Shown here in pieces: positions 1 to 10,922 of a DNA stretch of 64,000 bases. The notes beneath the pieces are model-generated. The model was not told the origin of the DNA. It searched no databases and saw only the letters and a program-made list of their open reading frames with translations. The stretch is taken from contig JAUPFV010000005.1 of the NCBI GenBank assembly GCA_036936605.1, positions 187,548,958 to 187,612,957 on the forward strand, in the 5' to 3' direction. How positions within the stretch are numbered: position 1 is the first letter of the stretch; the number at the start of each line of letters is the position of its first letter. This stretch comes from Limnanthes douglasii subsp. nivea (taxonomy: Eukaryota; Streptophyta; Magnoliopsida; Brassicales; Limnanthaceae). The position numbers were made by a program, and so were the translations under genes.

Positions 1-208
1 CCTTTAACTTGTCATCTACCAACCCGTAGATCCTCCCCAAACAAGGGATGAAACATCAGAAGCCGATGAATTTAATTCTGAGGCTACCCGGTCTGATAAT
101 GAAGATGAGTCCAATGAAGGAGACTCAGAAACTACCACATAAAAGAAATTTTGCAAGGCTTGAAAAAAGAAGGCATTAGGTATTGTTTCCAATAAGGAAG
201 GAGCAGCC

Positions 209-2413
209 ATTGGCAGAAACTTGAGAGATCTCGATGCTGACTATATTATCGAGCTGAAGAATATTCCATATATATACTATCAAGAGAGTCAAGCATCAGA
301 CTTAAAGAAACAATGGGGGATGGGAGACAACATCACCTTTCGACTACCAAAGAAAGGGAAAACTCCCTTAGATTGCAAAGATAAAGAACTGGTGGTCTAC
401 CCTGAAATCATCAACTGGGGTCTTGGTTCCCACTGGATCCTATGATTGTGGAGTAATTCAGACTTCTCAACCTATGCCCAACTCAAGTGACACTGAATCA
501 ATGGTTCGGTCTCATGTCTGTGATTAAGTCATCTCGGTTGTCCAAGATTCCGATCAGCATCTAAGATTTCATATCCTTGACAAAATTATTGAAAGGTCTG
601 AAGCTCATATTCTACTACCTCACTTTGGTAGATGATTTAAAAATCATCGATGATCTATTGGACGGACAAACTTTGGAAACAAAATTTTATCTTTATCTCG
701 AGATCATGGGAGAACGTCAAAGCAATATCCGATGCTAACCCATTGAAACTAAATCTCATCTGGAGAAGCAATCGTAAGTACTTCGAATATTATACATTTT
801 AAGATAAATTCAAATCTTATATGTTTTCTTCGTTATTGGTAATTTATTTGTGTGATCATTTCAGAAAATCCGAGGCGATATGCTATTCATTGGACATCGG
901 CCGAGGATATTTTTAAAAAGATTGCCGCTTAGGCTGAAACATAGTGGAAGAACACTTTTCACACCGCCTTCCAACTAATCAACTTCCCCAATAGTCATCT
1001 TTTTCCGATCACAGCTAGAGCCTTGCCTCCTCCAAATCTAATGGATGAGCCCAACCCTCATCACGCTTGCAAAAGACTAGTTCAACCCGACTGTAAGGTA
1101 TTCCTCCTCATCCGTAATAGGTCAGAAAGTCACTTGTCTCAAAATAAAAAGAAAAATGAAAAGAAAAAAAAGGAAGCTAGCACATTTGGTGCTAGCCCTT
1201 CAACACAGTCAAAGCCTAAACACCACAAAATAAAAGCAGGAGATCAGACTCTTTCAACCATCGAAGAAAAAGAAGAGCAAGAACCTTCTTCGAAGAAAAA
1301 CAAAACTTCCATCAGTGTTCATGGGAAGAAAAACAAGAAATCAAAAGTCATTGAATATACACTGGTTGATGAGGATGAAGTCATAACTATTGGGAATCAG
1401 CAAGGTCCTCCTCTTGAAAAGAAGACAACCAATAATGATGCTCCAATCATCATCGAGGATAATGCAGACGATGGCAATCAAAACATCTACCACTTCGATC
1501 CCGACAGCTTTATTATTTCAACGAGTCACAAGAACTTGCTGGAGAAGACGATCTTGTCATCCAAGATATTCAGACTCGCATGTACAATTTTGGGATAAAA
1601 TCTCTTGCCGAAGTATCTCCAGAAATCATATGTCCTTCTGTTCCAACTACATCTTTAGACATGATTCCTCGTCCTAGCCCAACTATTTTTCCTCCTCCAC
1701 CACCCAATCCTGATGTCCTTGCTGCACTCCAACCATTTTTCAATCTCGATGTTGCAGCAAAATCGCTTTGTTCACAAATAGATGCTTCACACAATCACTT
1801 GAAGAAATTGTCTAAAGATATGGTTCGCTCTAAACGAATTTCCGATGCTGAAAAACAACTGAGGGAAAAATTTCAAAATAAATTAATCGAGCAATTCCAC
1901 ATGTTCGAGACGGCAAGATCTGAGTTTATTCGAAGAGCGCTCTTCGTCAAAAGCCATTTGCAAACGCAACATTGTGCTGATAAATAAAAACTAGCCGCCT
2001 CACATCCAGAGGAGATGAACAAGCTCAAACTTAAACATGTTGAAGACTTGGCTGCTGAAAAGCTTAAATTTGAAGGTCTCCAAACTTCTTTTGCTACCAG
2101 CCAAGCAAAAAATAAAGAGTTGACTGATGAGATATTCACGTTGAAGGCTGATTTTGATAAGGAAAATGAAGCTATTGTCACTGCCACAAAAGATGAATGT
2201 TCTAAAGACATTTTAGCTGCTATTAATAATGGTAAAGAAGAGACGGCCATCACTCTTCTTCGGGAGCTTCATGCGACTTATCCAAAAATAAATCTTTCGA
2301 GTTTCTGGAACGACATTCCCATCAAACGGCTTCCTACTGAAGCCTTCGATCATGTCCCAAAATCATCATCATCATCAGAAGACGAATCATCCGAGAAGGA
2401 GTCATCTGAATAA
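209..2413 (+). pseudogene. PF04195-like ('putative gypsy type transposon') extra ORF, degenerate, one intron
   Basis: Broken coding region on +. The N-terminal part (221-445) has the motif ITFRLPKKGKTPLDCKDKEL followed by VVYPEIINWGL, which resembles the plant PF04195/Transposase_28 domain that accompanies some Tat-lineage gypsy elements. A GT-AG intron fits 774-864 (GTAAGT donor, TTTCAG acceptor). After it come a Lys-rich linker (about 1120-1370), a frameshift near 1515-1530, and a coiled-coil region to 2413. A single in-frame TAA sits at 1985-1987. The C terminus is a long helical segment (LKHVEDLAAEKLKFEG onward) and an acidic serine tail (SSSSSEDESSEKESSE). It is antisense to the integrase remnant just downstream. 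The function of such ORFs is unknown. It could also be a host gene of the same domain family, but the convergent integrase makes an element origin more likely. Confidence 0.55.
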
Positions 2414-2955
2414 ATTTGTTGTTCTTTGATTTTATGTTATCCTTTTTGTACTTCTCACATTGGTATCCTGGTTATTATACTTCATCAAATTAATCTAATT
2501 GACAAATGTCTTTGTCTATTTCTCATTTTTATCATCAATATGAATTATTCGAAGTTAACAATCTTGAAATAATAATAATAATAATAATTTTTTAAACATA
2601 ACTTCTTAAATATAATAATGCACTTCGAAATTCACAATACGTAACACTTCAAATGACCTAATACAAATTTTGAACATACCACCTCGAATACCATAGTGCA
2701 TTTATTGAACGTAGCACCTCGAATATTATTGTTTTTTTTCAAAAGTGTAATAAACACTGCGGAACATTCCACTCTTGACCAACCTCAAAGATGATCAGTC
2801 TTTGATAAGTTGTCAAGATAGTTTAAATAAACACTTGTAAACAACCATTGGACAAAAATGCATTTTATTGATAATATTGAATATGTACATAACGCCTCAT
2901 TAAAACCTTCATGGACCAACAGGGTAGGAAAGAGTGCGTCATTCAATAGTAGAAA
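2414..2955. other. AT-rich spacer between antisense ORF and integrase remnant
   Basis: No ORF with recognisable motifs. It holds a short (AAT)n run near 2567-2587 and degenerate repeats of an 'acttcgaa/acctcgaata' phrase between about 2615 and 2725. If the flanking ORFs belong to one gypsy element, this is the stretch between pol and the extra ORF. Confidence 0.4.
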
Positions 2956-3250
2956 ATCCAAAATCCAAAATATATATTCCCAATTTAACTTCAAATGTTG
3001 TATATTCAACGGGTGTTCAAACATCCTCCCTTGAATATCACAAAGATAATAATACCGTTGTTTTATCCTCTCGATAACCATATAAGGACCTTCCCAATTC
3101 GGGGCCATTATTCTGAGGCTCTTCTCCTTTGTATGCAAAAATACTTTCCTCAAAAACTTTGTCACCTTCTTTAAACTCTCTTATTTTCACCTTCGAATCA
3201 TATTTGTTCCTCATAAGAGTTTGATTGATAATATAAAAACAATCATGCAT
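2956..3250 (-). pseudogene. Ty3/gypsy integrase C-terminal remnant
   Basis: Two overlapping minus-strand frames carry the typical integrase tail. The first reads YDSKVKIREFKEGDKVF. The second reads LRIMAPNWEGPYMVIERIK and then FEHPLNIQHLKLNW. In intact gypsy polyproteins these blocks (R.F..GD.V, P.WEGPY.V, .N..HLK..Y) are contiguous, so a frameshift near 3140-3165 separates them here. Only about 100 residues remain, with no catalytic core, reverse transcriptase or LTR identified. It faces the PF04195-like ORF, the arrangement known from Tat-type elements with antisense extra ORFs. Confidence 0.6.
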
Positions 3251-4010
3251 GTTACTTAGAGTTATTTTTAAGGAAAACGAACACTCGTAATCTTTTCAGT
3301 GGTCAGTCTAGATTTTATATCTCTAGAAAACAGTGTTTATAAATATAATGATAATGAAAGAAGATCCATATATAAAACAAAACAAAAAAAATCTTGTAAA
3401 GATATTTCTATGAGGAAGGCTATAGCCGAAATTCAACATTCATCGTGGTTGTTTGATTTCAATGTCATAGTTTACAAGGTATATAAATTGTATAGCTATC
3501 ATTCAGTCAACCAATTTTCATGGTTGATAAGATGTAAAAGCAAATACTACATATTGTGTATTTGATCTTTCATATGCAAGCAAAGAGGTAGCAACGAGTT
3601 TGTAAAGTAACATATATCTCAATCAAAAAAATATTCATATCATTATCACAATGGAATAGAAGAAGGAGTGAATAATTCTTGGGGCTTCCAAAAGCTTCAA
3701 GTGAATACTGGAGTTCGGAAAAAAATACATTGCCAAATATAGCATAAAGGATTATTAGTGACATGTCTTTTTTGATAAATCTAATTTTTAACTAATCCAA
3801 ATAAAAAAAATTAAATTATAATAATGAAGATTCTAACAATTAGAATACTACTTACAATCGTTTGTAATATATATATATATATATATTATTGTCACATCAA
3901 CTATATTTTTTTAGAATAATTGACTTTAAAGGTGATGATCTAACAACATTTAGCGGTTTTATCAAACAACAACAATGATTAACCATTCACTTCATCCTTA
4001 TTTTAAATTA
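3251..4010. other. AT-rich sequence without recognised gene
   Basis: I see no coding motifs. A (TA)n run lies near 3870-3888. The ORF-like stretch at 3299-3565 has no recognisable domain. Confidence 0.5.
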
Positions 4011-4011
4011 G

Positions 4012-4704
4012 GCATGGGCATTCGGTTCTTCGGTTCGGTTCGGTTCGGTTCTTTCGGTTCTCGGTTCTTTCGGTTCTTTAAAACTAGTACCCATTTAGGA
4101 ACCGATTAAAATTCGGTTCGGTTCGGTTCGGTTCTCGGTTCTTTCGGTTCTATAAAACTAGTACCCATTTAGGAACTGATTAAAATTCAGTTCGGTTTGG
4201 TTCTTCTCGGTTCGGTTCGGTTACATTCGGGTTTCGGTTCCAAATGGTTACTTTCTAACCAAATGATTACTTTGTAACTAGAAGAACCGTTTGAAACCGA
4301 ACCCAAAAGGAACAAAATGATTATTTTCTAACCAAATGGTTACTTTCTAACCAAAAAATATGTTTGGAACTGAGCCCGAAAAGAACCAAATGGTTATTTT
4401 CTAACCAAATGGTTACTTTCTAACCAAAAGAACTGTTTGGAACTGAACCCGAAAAGAACCAAATGGTTACTTTGTAGCCAAAAGAACCGTTTGGAACCAA
4501 ACAGAACCATGGATATTCAAAGGTACTATTGCTTATTCGGTTCTTTATGGGTACTATTCGGTTCTCGGTTCTGAACCGAACCGAACCGAGAACCGTGGGT
4601 ATTTAAGATAAGGAACCGTATGGGTATTTATAAGGAACCGGAACCGAACCGAATCCGTTATTTCGGTTCGGTTCGGTTCGGTTCTTCGGTTCCACACCCA
4701 TATG
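4012..4704. mobile_element. CGGTT-rich non-coding element, hAT-like ends
   Basis: Both ends are packed with (T)TCGGTTCGGTT motifs in inverted orientation. The left end is GGCATGGGCATTCGGTTC and the right end, reverse-complemented, is GGAATGGGCATATGGGTG before the CGGTT array. Inside are a ~76-bp tandem duplication (about 4063-4210, containing AAACTAGTACCCATTTAGGA) and about four diverged ~65-bp units around AACCAAATGGTTACTTTCTA (4250-4510). Subterminal CGGTT/AACCG arrays are common in plant hAT non-autonomous elements. I could not fix a convincing 8-bp TSD, so the superfamily is tentative. The 'PNRTE' style ORF on - is only translated repeat. Confidence 0.5.
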
Positions 4705-6979
4705 CCCATTCCTTTTTTTAAAATATATGTAGAAGTGATTCTTTCATAGATATTGAGATATATACAACTATTAATATCAGAAAAAAAATTATTTTCAATA
4801 AAAAAAAATATGTACCAAACTATAGTAATATATTTATACATGAAGTGAACTTCATTAACAACAGAACTCTAAAATTTTGGCAGTTTCATATTATATTTTT
4901 CAGTTGGTAAATAAATAGTGTACATCTGCGATCTCAAACAATGGATATTGAACTTCGTTACAATAACGAAATAATTAGATGGAAATCTCATCCAATACTC
5001 TTTAAACGCATTTGTTTAAAATGATTGTCAATATTTTAGTTTTTTTCAGTTTTAACTTAACCACCATAAATGCGTACACACAACTTAATTTTGTAAAACT
5101 ACTCTTTCATAAATGTTTGTTCATCTTTACATTTAAACGGACTTTTATGTAAGATTTTGTATCCGTATGTTTTTACGTTTATTATGCGTATAATGTTTTA
5201 GAGTAAGAAAGATGGTAGATAACCTTGTATAACATATAAAACCCTTAATTATTGGTGTATGACACATTTGATGATGCGTTACAAACAACTTTTAGGTCAC
5301 TTACATGTTGAATTTGTAAAAATAATTAATACAATATATCATTATTATCGTAATACTCTCTAATGTACCAAAGGTAACTCGAATATGCAAACGAATCACC
5401 ACGTCTGAAATGGTCACATTATTAATTTGAAAAATGGTCGACTACTAGTTGATGTGTTTAAAATAAGAAATTACAGTTTTCAGATGATGTATACATATTT
5501 TTCCTACCACTTCCACAACCATAATTATGATATTTTTCTATTTGCTATTTTTAGCTCATACACGAAGATTGAACATTCTTGAAAATTTTATAAGATAATG
5601 AACTTTTCTATTTATTATCAAACTCTGATAGTTTAGTAGTTAACACGTTGTATTATTTGATTATATTTTCTTCTTCTAAACGTGTAGTATAAAGTATGAT
5701 AATAGTTTTCAAATACTTGTTAATAATAAGTAACATTATCCATCTATCACATTTTCTTACTGTATTAGTTTGTGGACACACAGTATATATTTATTTATGT
5801 ATTAATCTACCAAATCCATTGACCGAGCTTATAATTATCCAAAAAATGTTTTTAAAGTATTTGTTGAAATTCATCCATATATTTTTTAAATGTTGTCAAT
5901 AGATATACGTATGTGGCATAAAATATTTATTTATTTCCAATACTCTAAGGGTCGATATTATTATCCAAGAAAAAATGACTTGTCTTTATAAAGTGTTTGA
6001 AATGAAAATATGTGTTATTTAATCTTTCAAAATAAGACTTATTTCAAGGTAAAAATAATTTTCATATTCTCGAAATAATATTTTTATATTCATGCAAAAA
6101 TCTAAAAAATAATCGCATGCATATGTCAAAAATAATATTTATATCTTCATGTACGAGTTTAAATAATTTTTATATATTCAAATAAACGTATAAATTATAT
6201 TCATATTCACACGCACTAGTTCATCACGAGTTTAAATAATTTTTACTTACGGATAGTCGATAGTGTTTATATATACACATACATACAAGTTTCAAAAATA
6301 TAGGCCAATCATTAATAAGGTATAAAAAAGATAAAAAAAAGATGATATGTGTGTTAAATTTATTTTGGTTATTTAGATGTTTTGGATTTGAAATATCTTT
6401 TATAGCTATGATATTATAATGTGGATTTTCTTCTTCCTTTTTTTTGTTTTTTCCCTCATCTTTCAAATTTAAATTCTTGATTTGCATTTTTCTAATTCAA
6501 ATTCGATATTTACAGTTTACTAAAATAAATATTGCAGTTTCAAAATCGAATAAAAAAAATTGACTATATAAAATTAAATCAAATTTGAGATTGAAAGTTC
6601 CCTAAAATTGAAATTAAGTTTCCAAATTCTATACCAAAAGTTAAAAGTATAAATTTAAATTAAATATTTTTGTCAAATAAAATAAAATCAAATTGACTTT
6701 TTTTAAATTCAAGTTCATAACAATATAAAGTTTATAGAAATTTGAGCCCAAAGAAGATTTCGCAAAATTTAAAGGGAATTCTAAAGAAAAAAAACATGTT
6801 TACTAAACAATGATCAATTGAAATACCTAAATTTATTTAAATGAAACAAAAATATCAAAAAAAATATTTAGAATGTTAAAGATAGATATAATACATTTTT
6901 AAATCCTGTTATTTGGAATGAAATCAAATTGGGCAACGCATATTATAGGATTTACCTACCACTTTAATTATTTTAATGC
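4705..6979. other. AT-rich intergenic sequence
   Basis: About 2.3 kb with no recognisable domain, RNA gene or long ORF. Short phrases such as 'tatattcatatac' recur around 6060-6230 but form no clean array. Confidence 0.5.
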
Positions 6980-7006
6980 AGCATAAATTATTTTCTTAAG
7001 ACATGA

Positions 7007-7015
7007 TATATTATT
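7007..7015. other. Left target-site duplication of H2B-carrying MULE
   Basis: TATATTATT, repeated exactly at 8320-8328 directly outside the GGGCAA...TTGCCC ends. Nine bp is the characteristic Mutator length. Confidence 0.8.
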
Positions 7016-8319
7016 GGGCAACGTTAAATCGAGACCCGTTTTGGTTATAATGAGACCCCGTTATAACAAGACTTTCTTCAGCTATAATGAGACCCCAAAT
7101 TTTACTAAAATACCCTTAATATATAAACATTTTTCAGCTGATTATCTCTCTTTTCTCTTTTCCTTTTTCCTTTTTTTTCTTTTTTATCAAATTCAAGTTG
7201 CAGCTTTCATCTCACCAATCAAAATCAGAAAATTATTTCTCTTCTCCAATTAATCTCTCTCTAGAGAACTCATTTCCCAATCAAAATTAACAATAGCACC
7301 CCAAGCAGAAAAGAAGCCGACTGAGAAGAAGGTCGCCGAAAAATATCCCTTGGCCGCCGTAGCAGCTGAGAATAAACCAAAGGCCGGAAAGAAGTTACCA
7401 AAAGAAGCTGGAACCGGAGCTGATAAAAAGAAGAAACGATCCAAGAAAAGCGTCGAGACCTACAATATCTACATCTTCAAGATCTTGAAGCAGGTTCATC
7501 AACGATATCTTCGAGAAATTGGCTGGTGAGTCTGCGAAGCTTGCGAGGTACAACAAGAAACCGACTATCACTTCAAGGGAAATCCAGACTGCGGTGAGGT
7601 TGGTGTTGTCTGGTGAATTGGCTAAACATGTTGTATCTGAGGAATGAAAGCTGTTACAAAGTTTATAAGTTCTTAGGTAATGGAATTTGGAGATTTAGGG
7701 TTTCTGGTTATAAATTTAATTCAAACTTAGAAATCTATGTGTTATTTTCTTTTTTGTGGTTTTGTTATCTGATTGATGTTTCTTATCTCGCTATTAATAA
7801 ATATCTTGATTTCAAATATTGATTTCTCTAATTATTATTTTTATAAAAAAAAATTACAGCTCGTGTCTTAACCAAGATTGCCATTACCATAAGGCTGGGA
7901 AATATTTTCACAATTACTAGTTTATTTCTTAATATAAAATTATACAAATTATTGGGTCCACAGATTACTTCATTGTAATATAATTCTGTAAAAAAAATTG
8001 GCTCTTCGACTATAATGATTTTTTTTATGCTAATGAAAAGTTGTAAAGTTCCACAAGGCGATATTAAAATATAATTAAAAAATAGAGAGAATTTTTGTTA
8101 AAGAAGAGGAAGAAAATAGTTAATTTTAATGTAATTCATTCTTTGGGTATTAGATTAGTTTTAGAGAGAAGTTTGGTTAGAAAAGAGGAAGAAAATTGTT
8201 TAGATTTTTGGCTAAATATTTTTTATATGATGGGTAAAATAGTCTTTTACATAAAGTAAAATAAAAAGTTTGATTTAAGGTCTCATTATACCAAATGGGG
8301 TCTAAATATAGCCTTGCCC
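7016..8319. mobile_element. Non-autonomous Mutator-like element (Pack-MULE) carrying histone H2B
   Basis: A 1,304-bp element with terminal inverted repeats of ~42 bp (7016-7057 and 8279-8319). By eye 34 of 41 aligned positions match with one gap. The left end is GGGCAACGTTAAATCGAGAC and the right end, reverse-complemented, is GGGCAAGGCTATATTTAGAC; both continue to ATAATGAGACC. The flanking 9-bp TSD is perfect. No transposase is present. The cargo is a histone H2B gene body with its 5' and 3' flanks (7293-7676). A 'TATAATGAGACCCC' phrase repeats inside the left end (about 7046 and 7083), and about 8085-8205 contains a direct repeat of an AGAGGAAGAAAAT(A/T)GTT segment. Capture of host gene pieces by non-autonomous MULEs is well known in plants. 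Confidence 0.85.
7293..7676 (+). pseudogene. Histone H2B pseudogene (captured copy)
   Basis: Clearly plant H2B. From 7293 the frame reads [16 protein letters not shown], then [20 protein letters not shown] and LKQVH. In another frame from 7499 it reads [40 protein letters not shown] and LAKHVVSE. Four lesions disable it. The start ATG is ATA (7293-7295). The conserved segment between KQVH and INDIF (PDIGISSKAMGIMNSF in the family) is missing, shifting the frame. A one-base change near 7641 shifts the frame again so the tail reads only in a third frame. The expected tail and TAG stop lie at 7665-7676. H2B normally packages DNA as an H2A-H2B dimer; this copy lacks the alpha1-loop region and cannot encode a histone. 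Plant H2B genes are usually intronless, so absence of introns does not show a retrocopy. Its position between MULE TIRs points to DNA-level capture. Confidence 0.93.
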
Positions 8320-8610
8320 TATATTATTTTCTTAAAATATTATGGATTATTTCTCAAACATAAAGACAACATATTAAATTTTCTTAAGACGTAATAGATT
8401 ATTTCAGTAATCATGATAGATTATTTACGTTAGACATGATGAAATATATTTTAAGACATGATAAATTATATCTCAAATATGGAAACAACAAATTTTATTT
8501 TCTTAAGATATGATAGATTATTTTCTTGAGATACGATAGATTATTTTCTTAAGATAAGACATATTATTTCTCCAACATAAAAGCAACATAATTAATTAAA
8601 AGCATAATAG

Positions 8611-10912
8611 ATTTAAAATTTGCATATTTGCCTCTTTTATAGGATTTTAAATAAAGTATAACATATTTTACAAATTTTGTTATGTTTATTTATTTAACAG
8701 GGTTTTATAAGGAGTACAAAACATATTTGATAAAATCTAACACGTTTCTTAAAATGTTATAAGATTTTAGATAAAATAACCATAACAGATTTTAGATAAG
8801 TCAAACAAGCAGATTTTAGAAAACCAAAACCTACTCTCTTAAACAAACACATCCTATTTTTAAAAATAATAAATGATTGAGTCCAACCGAAATAATAAGC
8901 CCAATATTAATAAAAATACAACCTACTAAAAATCAAATAGGTTAGAATTTATAATAGTTAATTATAACAAATATGCATCCATGGTTGTTTGTCGGCTTCT
9001 TGCCATTGGACGTCTTCTCTCTTGTATCAACATGCTCACAATTAAACACTATTATGAATATATATTCTTAGTAATAATATATCTTTCTTGTTTATTCATG
9101 ATACTTAATTCTGTAATCCAAGACTATATCGTTTGCACTAGGGATAATATATCTCATAACATTTATGGAGGAGATAAGCGATACTAGAATCCAGAACTTA
9201 TACGGCTCTACCATTGTTCTTTTATACTAGTAGTTGTAAGTTATTTCGATCTTCATCATTTGATTTGATTATTGGCAATTCCCTTTGGCTATCTTTGTTT
9301 CTGAAGAAGTAAATATCGTGAACTATTATGGAATTTTCCATTGCCTTAATTTGCGTGGAATTTGTTCAAAAAATATGTCATGCCTATCTTACTTTAAAAA
9401 TATACTTGTTTTGTGTTAAAAAATCAATTACGTCTGCTTTATTTCAGAAAATATATATGACCTATTTTACTTTAGAAAATCCGCCATGTTTTTTTTGTTT
9501 CAAAAGTTTTGTCTTCCTAATTCGAAAACATATGTCTCGCATGTTTTGTTTTAGAAAATATGGTATGTTTGTCTTGTATTAGACTAATCTATCATATCCT
9601 AAGAAAATTGTTTTTAGGAAAACATGAAAAATTAAATATATGTTCAGATTTGTGTAAAGATTAGAATGTTCTTACATTTATTTTTAAAAAATAAGAAGAG
9701 ATCTTGTTTAATCCAGCATTTCAATTCCAACTGGTTTTTGTAATGTTAATTTAAAATCTTTCACTACTCTAACATTTTATCTAACTAAACATTTACTTGA
9801 CTATAAACTCTTGAAATTATATAGAAAAATAAATTTTCAATGATTGTATATTTTTAAAAGTGTTCAAGCTTCAAGTTAAGTTGTATCAATCATGCATAAT
9901 GTACATTTTTCTCGTTAAACTTTGATAGGTTTGCGCTCAGTCTGCTAGTAAGAGATTAGACTAATGTCAATCTTTTTGTTACAAATATAATGATATCTCT
10001 TATTCAAATACATACAAAATATATTCGACTAATATATGACGCAAGAACGCACGCATGTATGATTGATACACTCTTTCATATATAGAGGAAATGCTCTTTG
10101 CTAGATCATTATCTCTTATTCAAAAAACGTAGGTTACTTTTAATCTTTATGGTGAAATATCTAAGCATTTAGAGACTCTAAAAAGAAGTAAAAGAGAACA
10201 ATTGTTTTTAGAATGCATCAATCCTGACAAATAAGGTCTGGTATTTTATCTAAATTTGAAGTTTTTTACATTAAAGCTAGTGATGCGATGGAAGCACGTT
10301 TAATGGGCAATAAAGTGTGTATTGTTTTCTTTAAGTAATCATTTATTTTTTCTTGTTTTAGTGATCATTCAGAACATGTTCTTTTACTAGTCGTTTTGAG
10401 GAATCGATAATGTTTATTTAAGTTGGACATAGAACAAATATGGTTGAATAAATAATTGATATATTTGATTGATTAACATAATGAATCGTACTCTAGAGGT
10501 ACAGTAAGGTTGATGAGTTTAATTTTCACCTCTCTCCAAATTTTATGTTTTGAGAAAGTAAGCCAAATTTTATAGCCTTCCGGTTTGTGGGTTTGATTCC
10601 CTTGTTTTAAAGCTAAAATAGTTTCTTTATAAAAAGTATTATGTCTACCTTTAATTTGGATCCTTAATCTCTCAACATTATATAAATATATCGATACAAT
10701 GATATTTGTTTTTTTTTGCGAATGTATAGTGAAAGGTTTCCACATAAGACTTTGGGTTGTCCAAACCATCGAATTTGGTAATGATGGTTCATATATTCAA
10801 ATAACGAGGGTCATTGTATACGAAGAATAGTGGGTTAGTATAGTGAATTTTAGTGATAAGATATACTTTATGCTCCTCCACATTGGGTTACATTGCGTAT
10901 CAATGTTCTACG
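8611..10912. other. AT-rich intergenic sequence
   Basis: No recognisable genes. About 9330-9600 is T-rich with repeated 'tatgtc...tgtttt(a/g)tttta' phrases and may be the inverted arm of the repeat at 6980-8610. The 98-residue minus ORF at 10473-10769 has no known motif. Confidence 0.45.
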
Positions 10913-10922
10913 AAAAACGTCT
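10913..10922. other. Left target-site duplication of LINE A
   Basis: AAAAACGTCT, repeated at 14806-14815 directly after the terminal A tract of the LINE. Confidence 0.7.

Larger units (their letters stand above)
6980..8610. repeat. Degenerate 'ttttcttaagacatgatagattatt' repeat, split by a MULE
   Basis: A phrase like TTCTTAAGACATGATAGATT recurs at about 6990-7015 and then roughly seven times at 8330-8570, so the MULE at 7016-8319 inserted into or next to this array. An inverted copy (AATCTATCATATCCTAAGAA) lies at about 9583-9602, so the array may be one arm of a larger decayed inverted-repeat element. Spacing is irregular, about 30-60 bp. Confidence 0.4.

Noticed and set aside
4554..4841. Minus ORF with RTEPNRTE motifs
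   Set aside because: Translated CGGTT repeat of the hAT-like element.
10473..10769. 98-residue minus ORF next to LINE A
   Set aside because: No recognisable motif, AT-rich composition and no supporting context.
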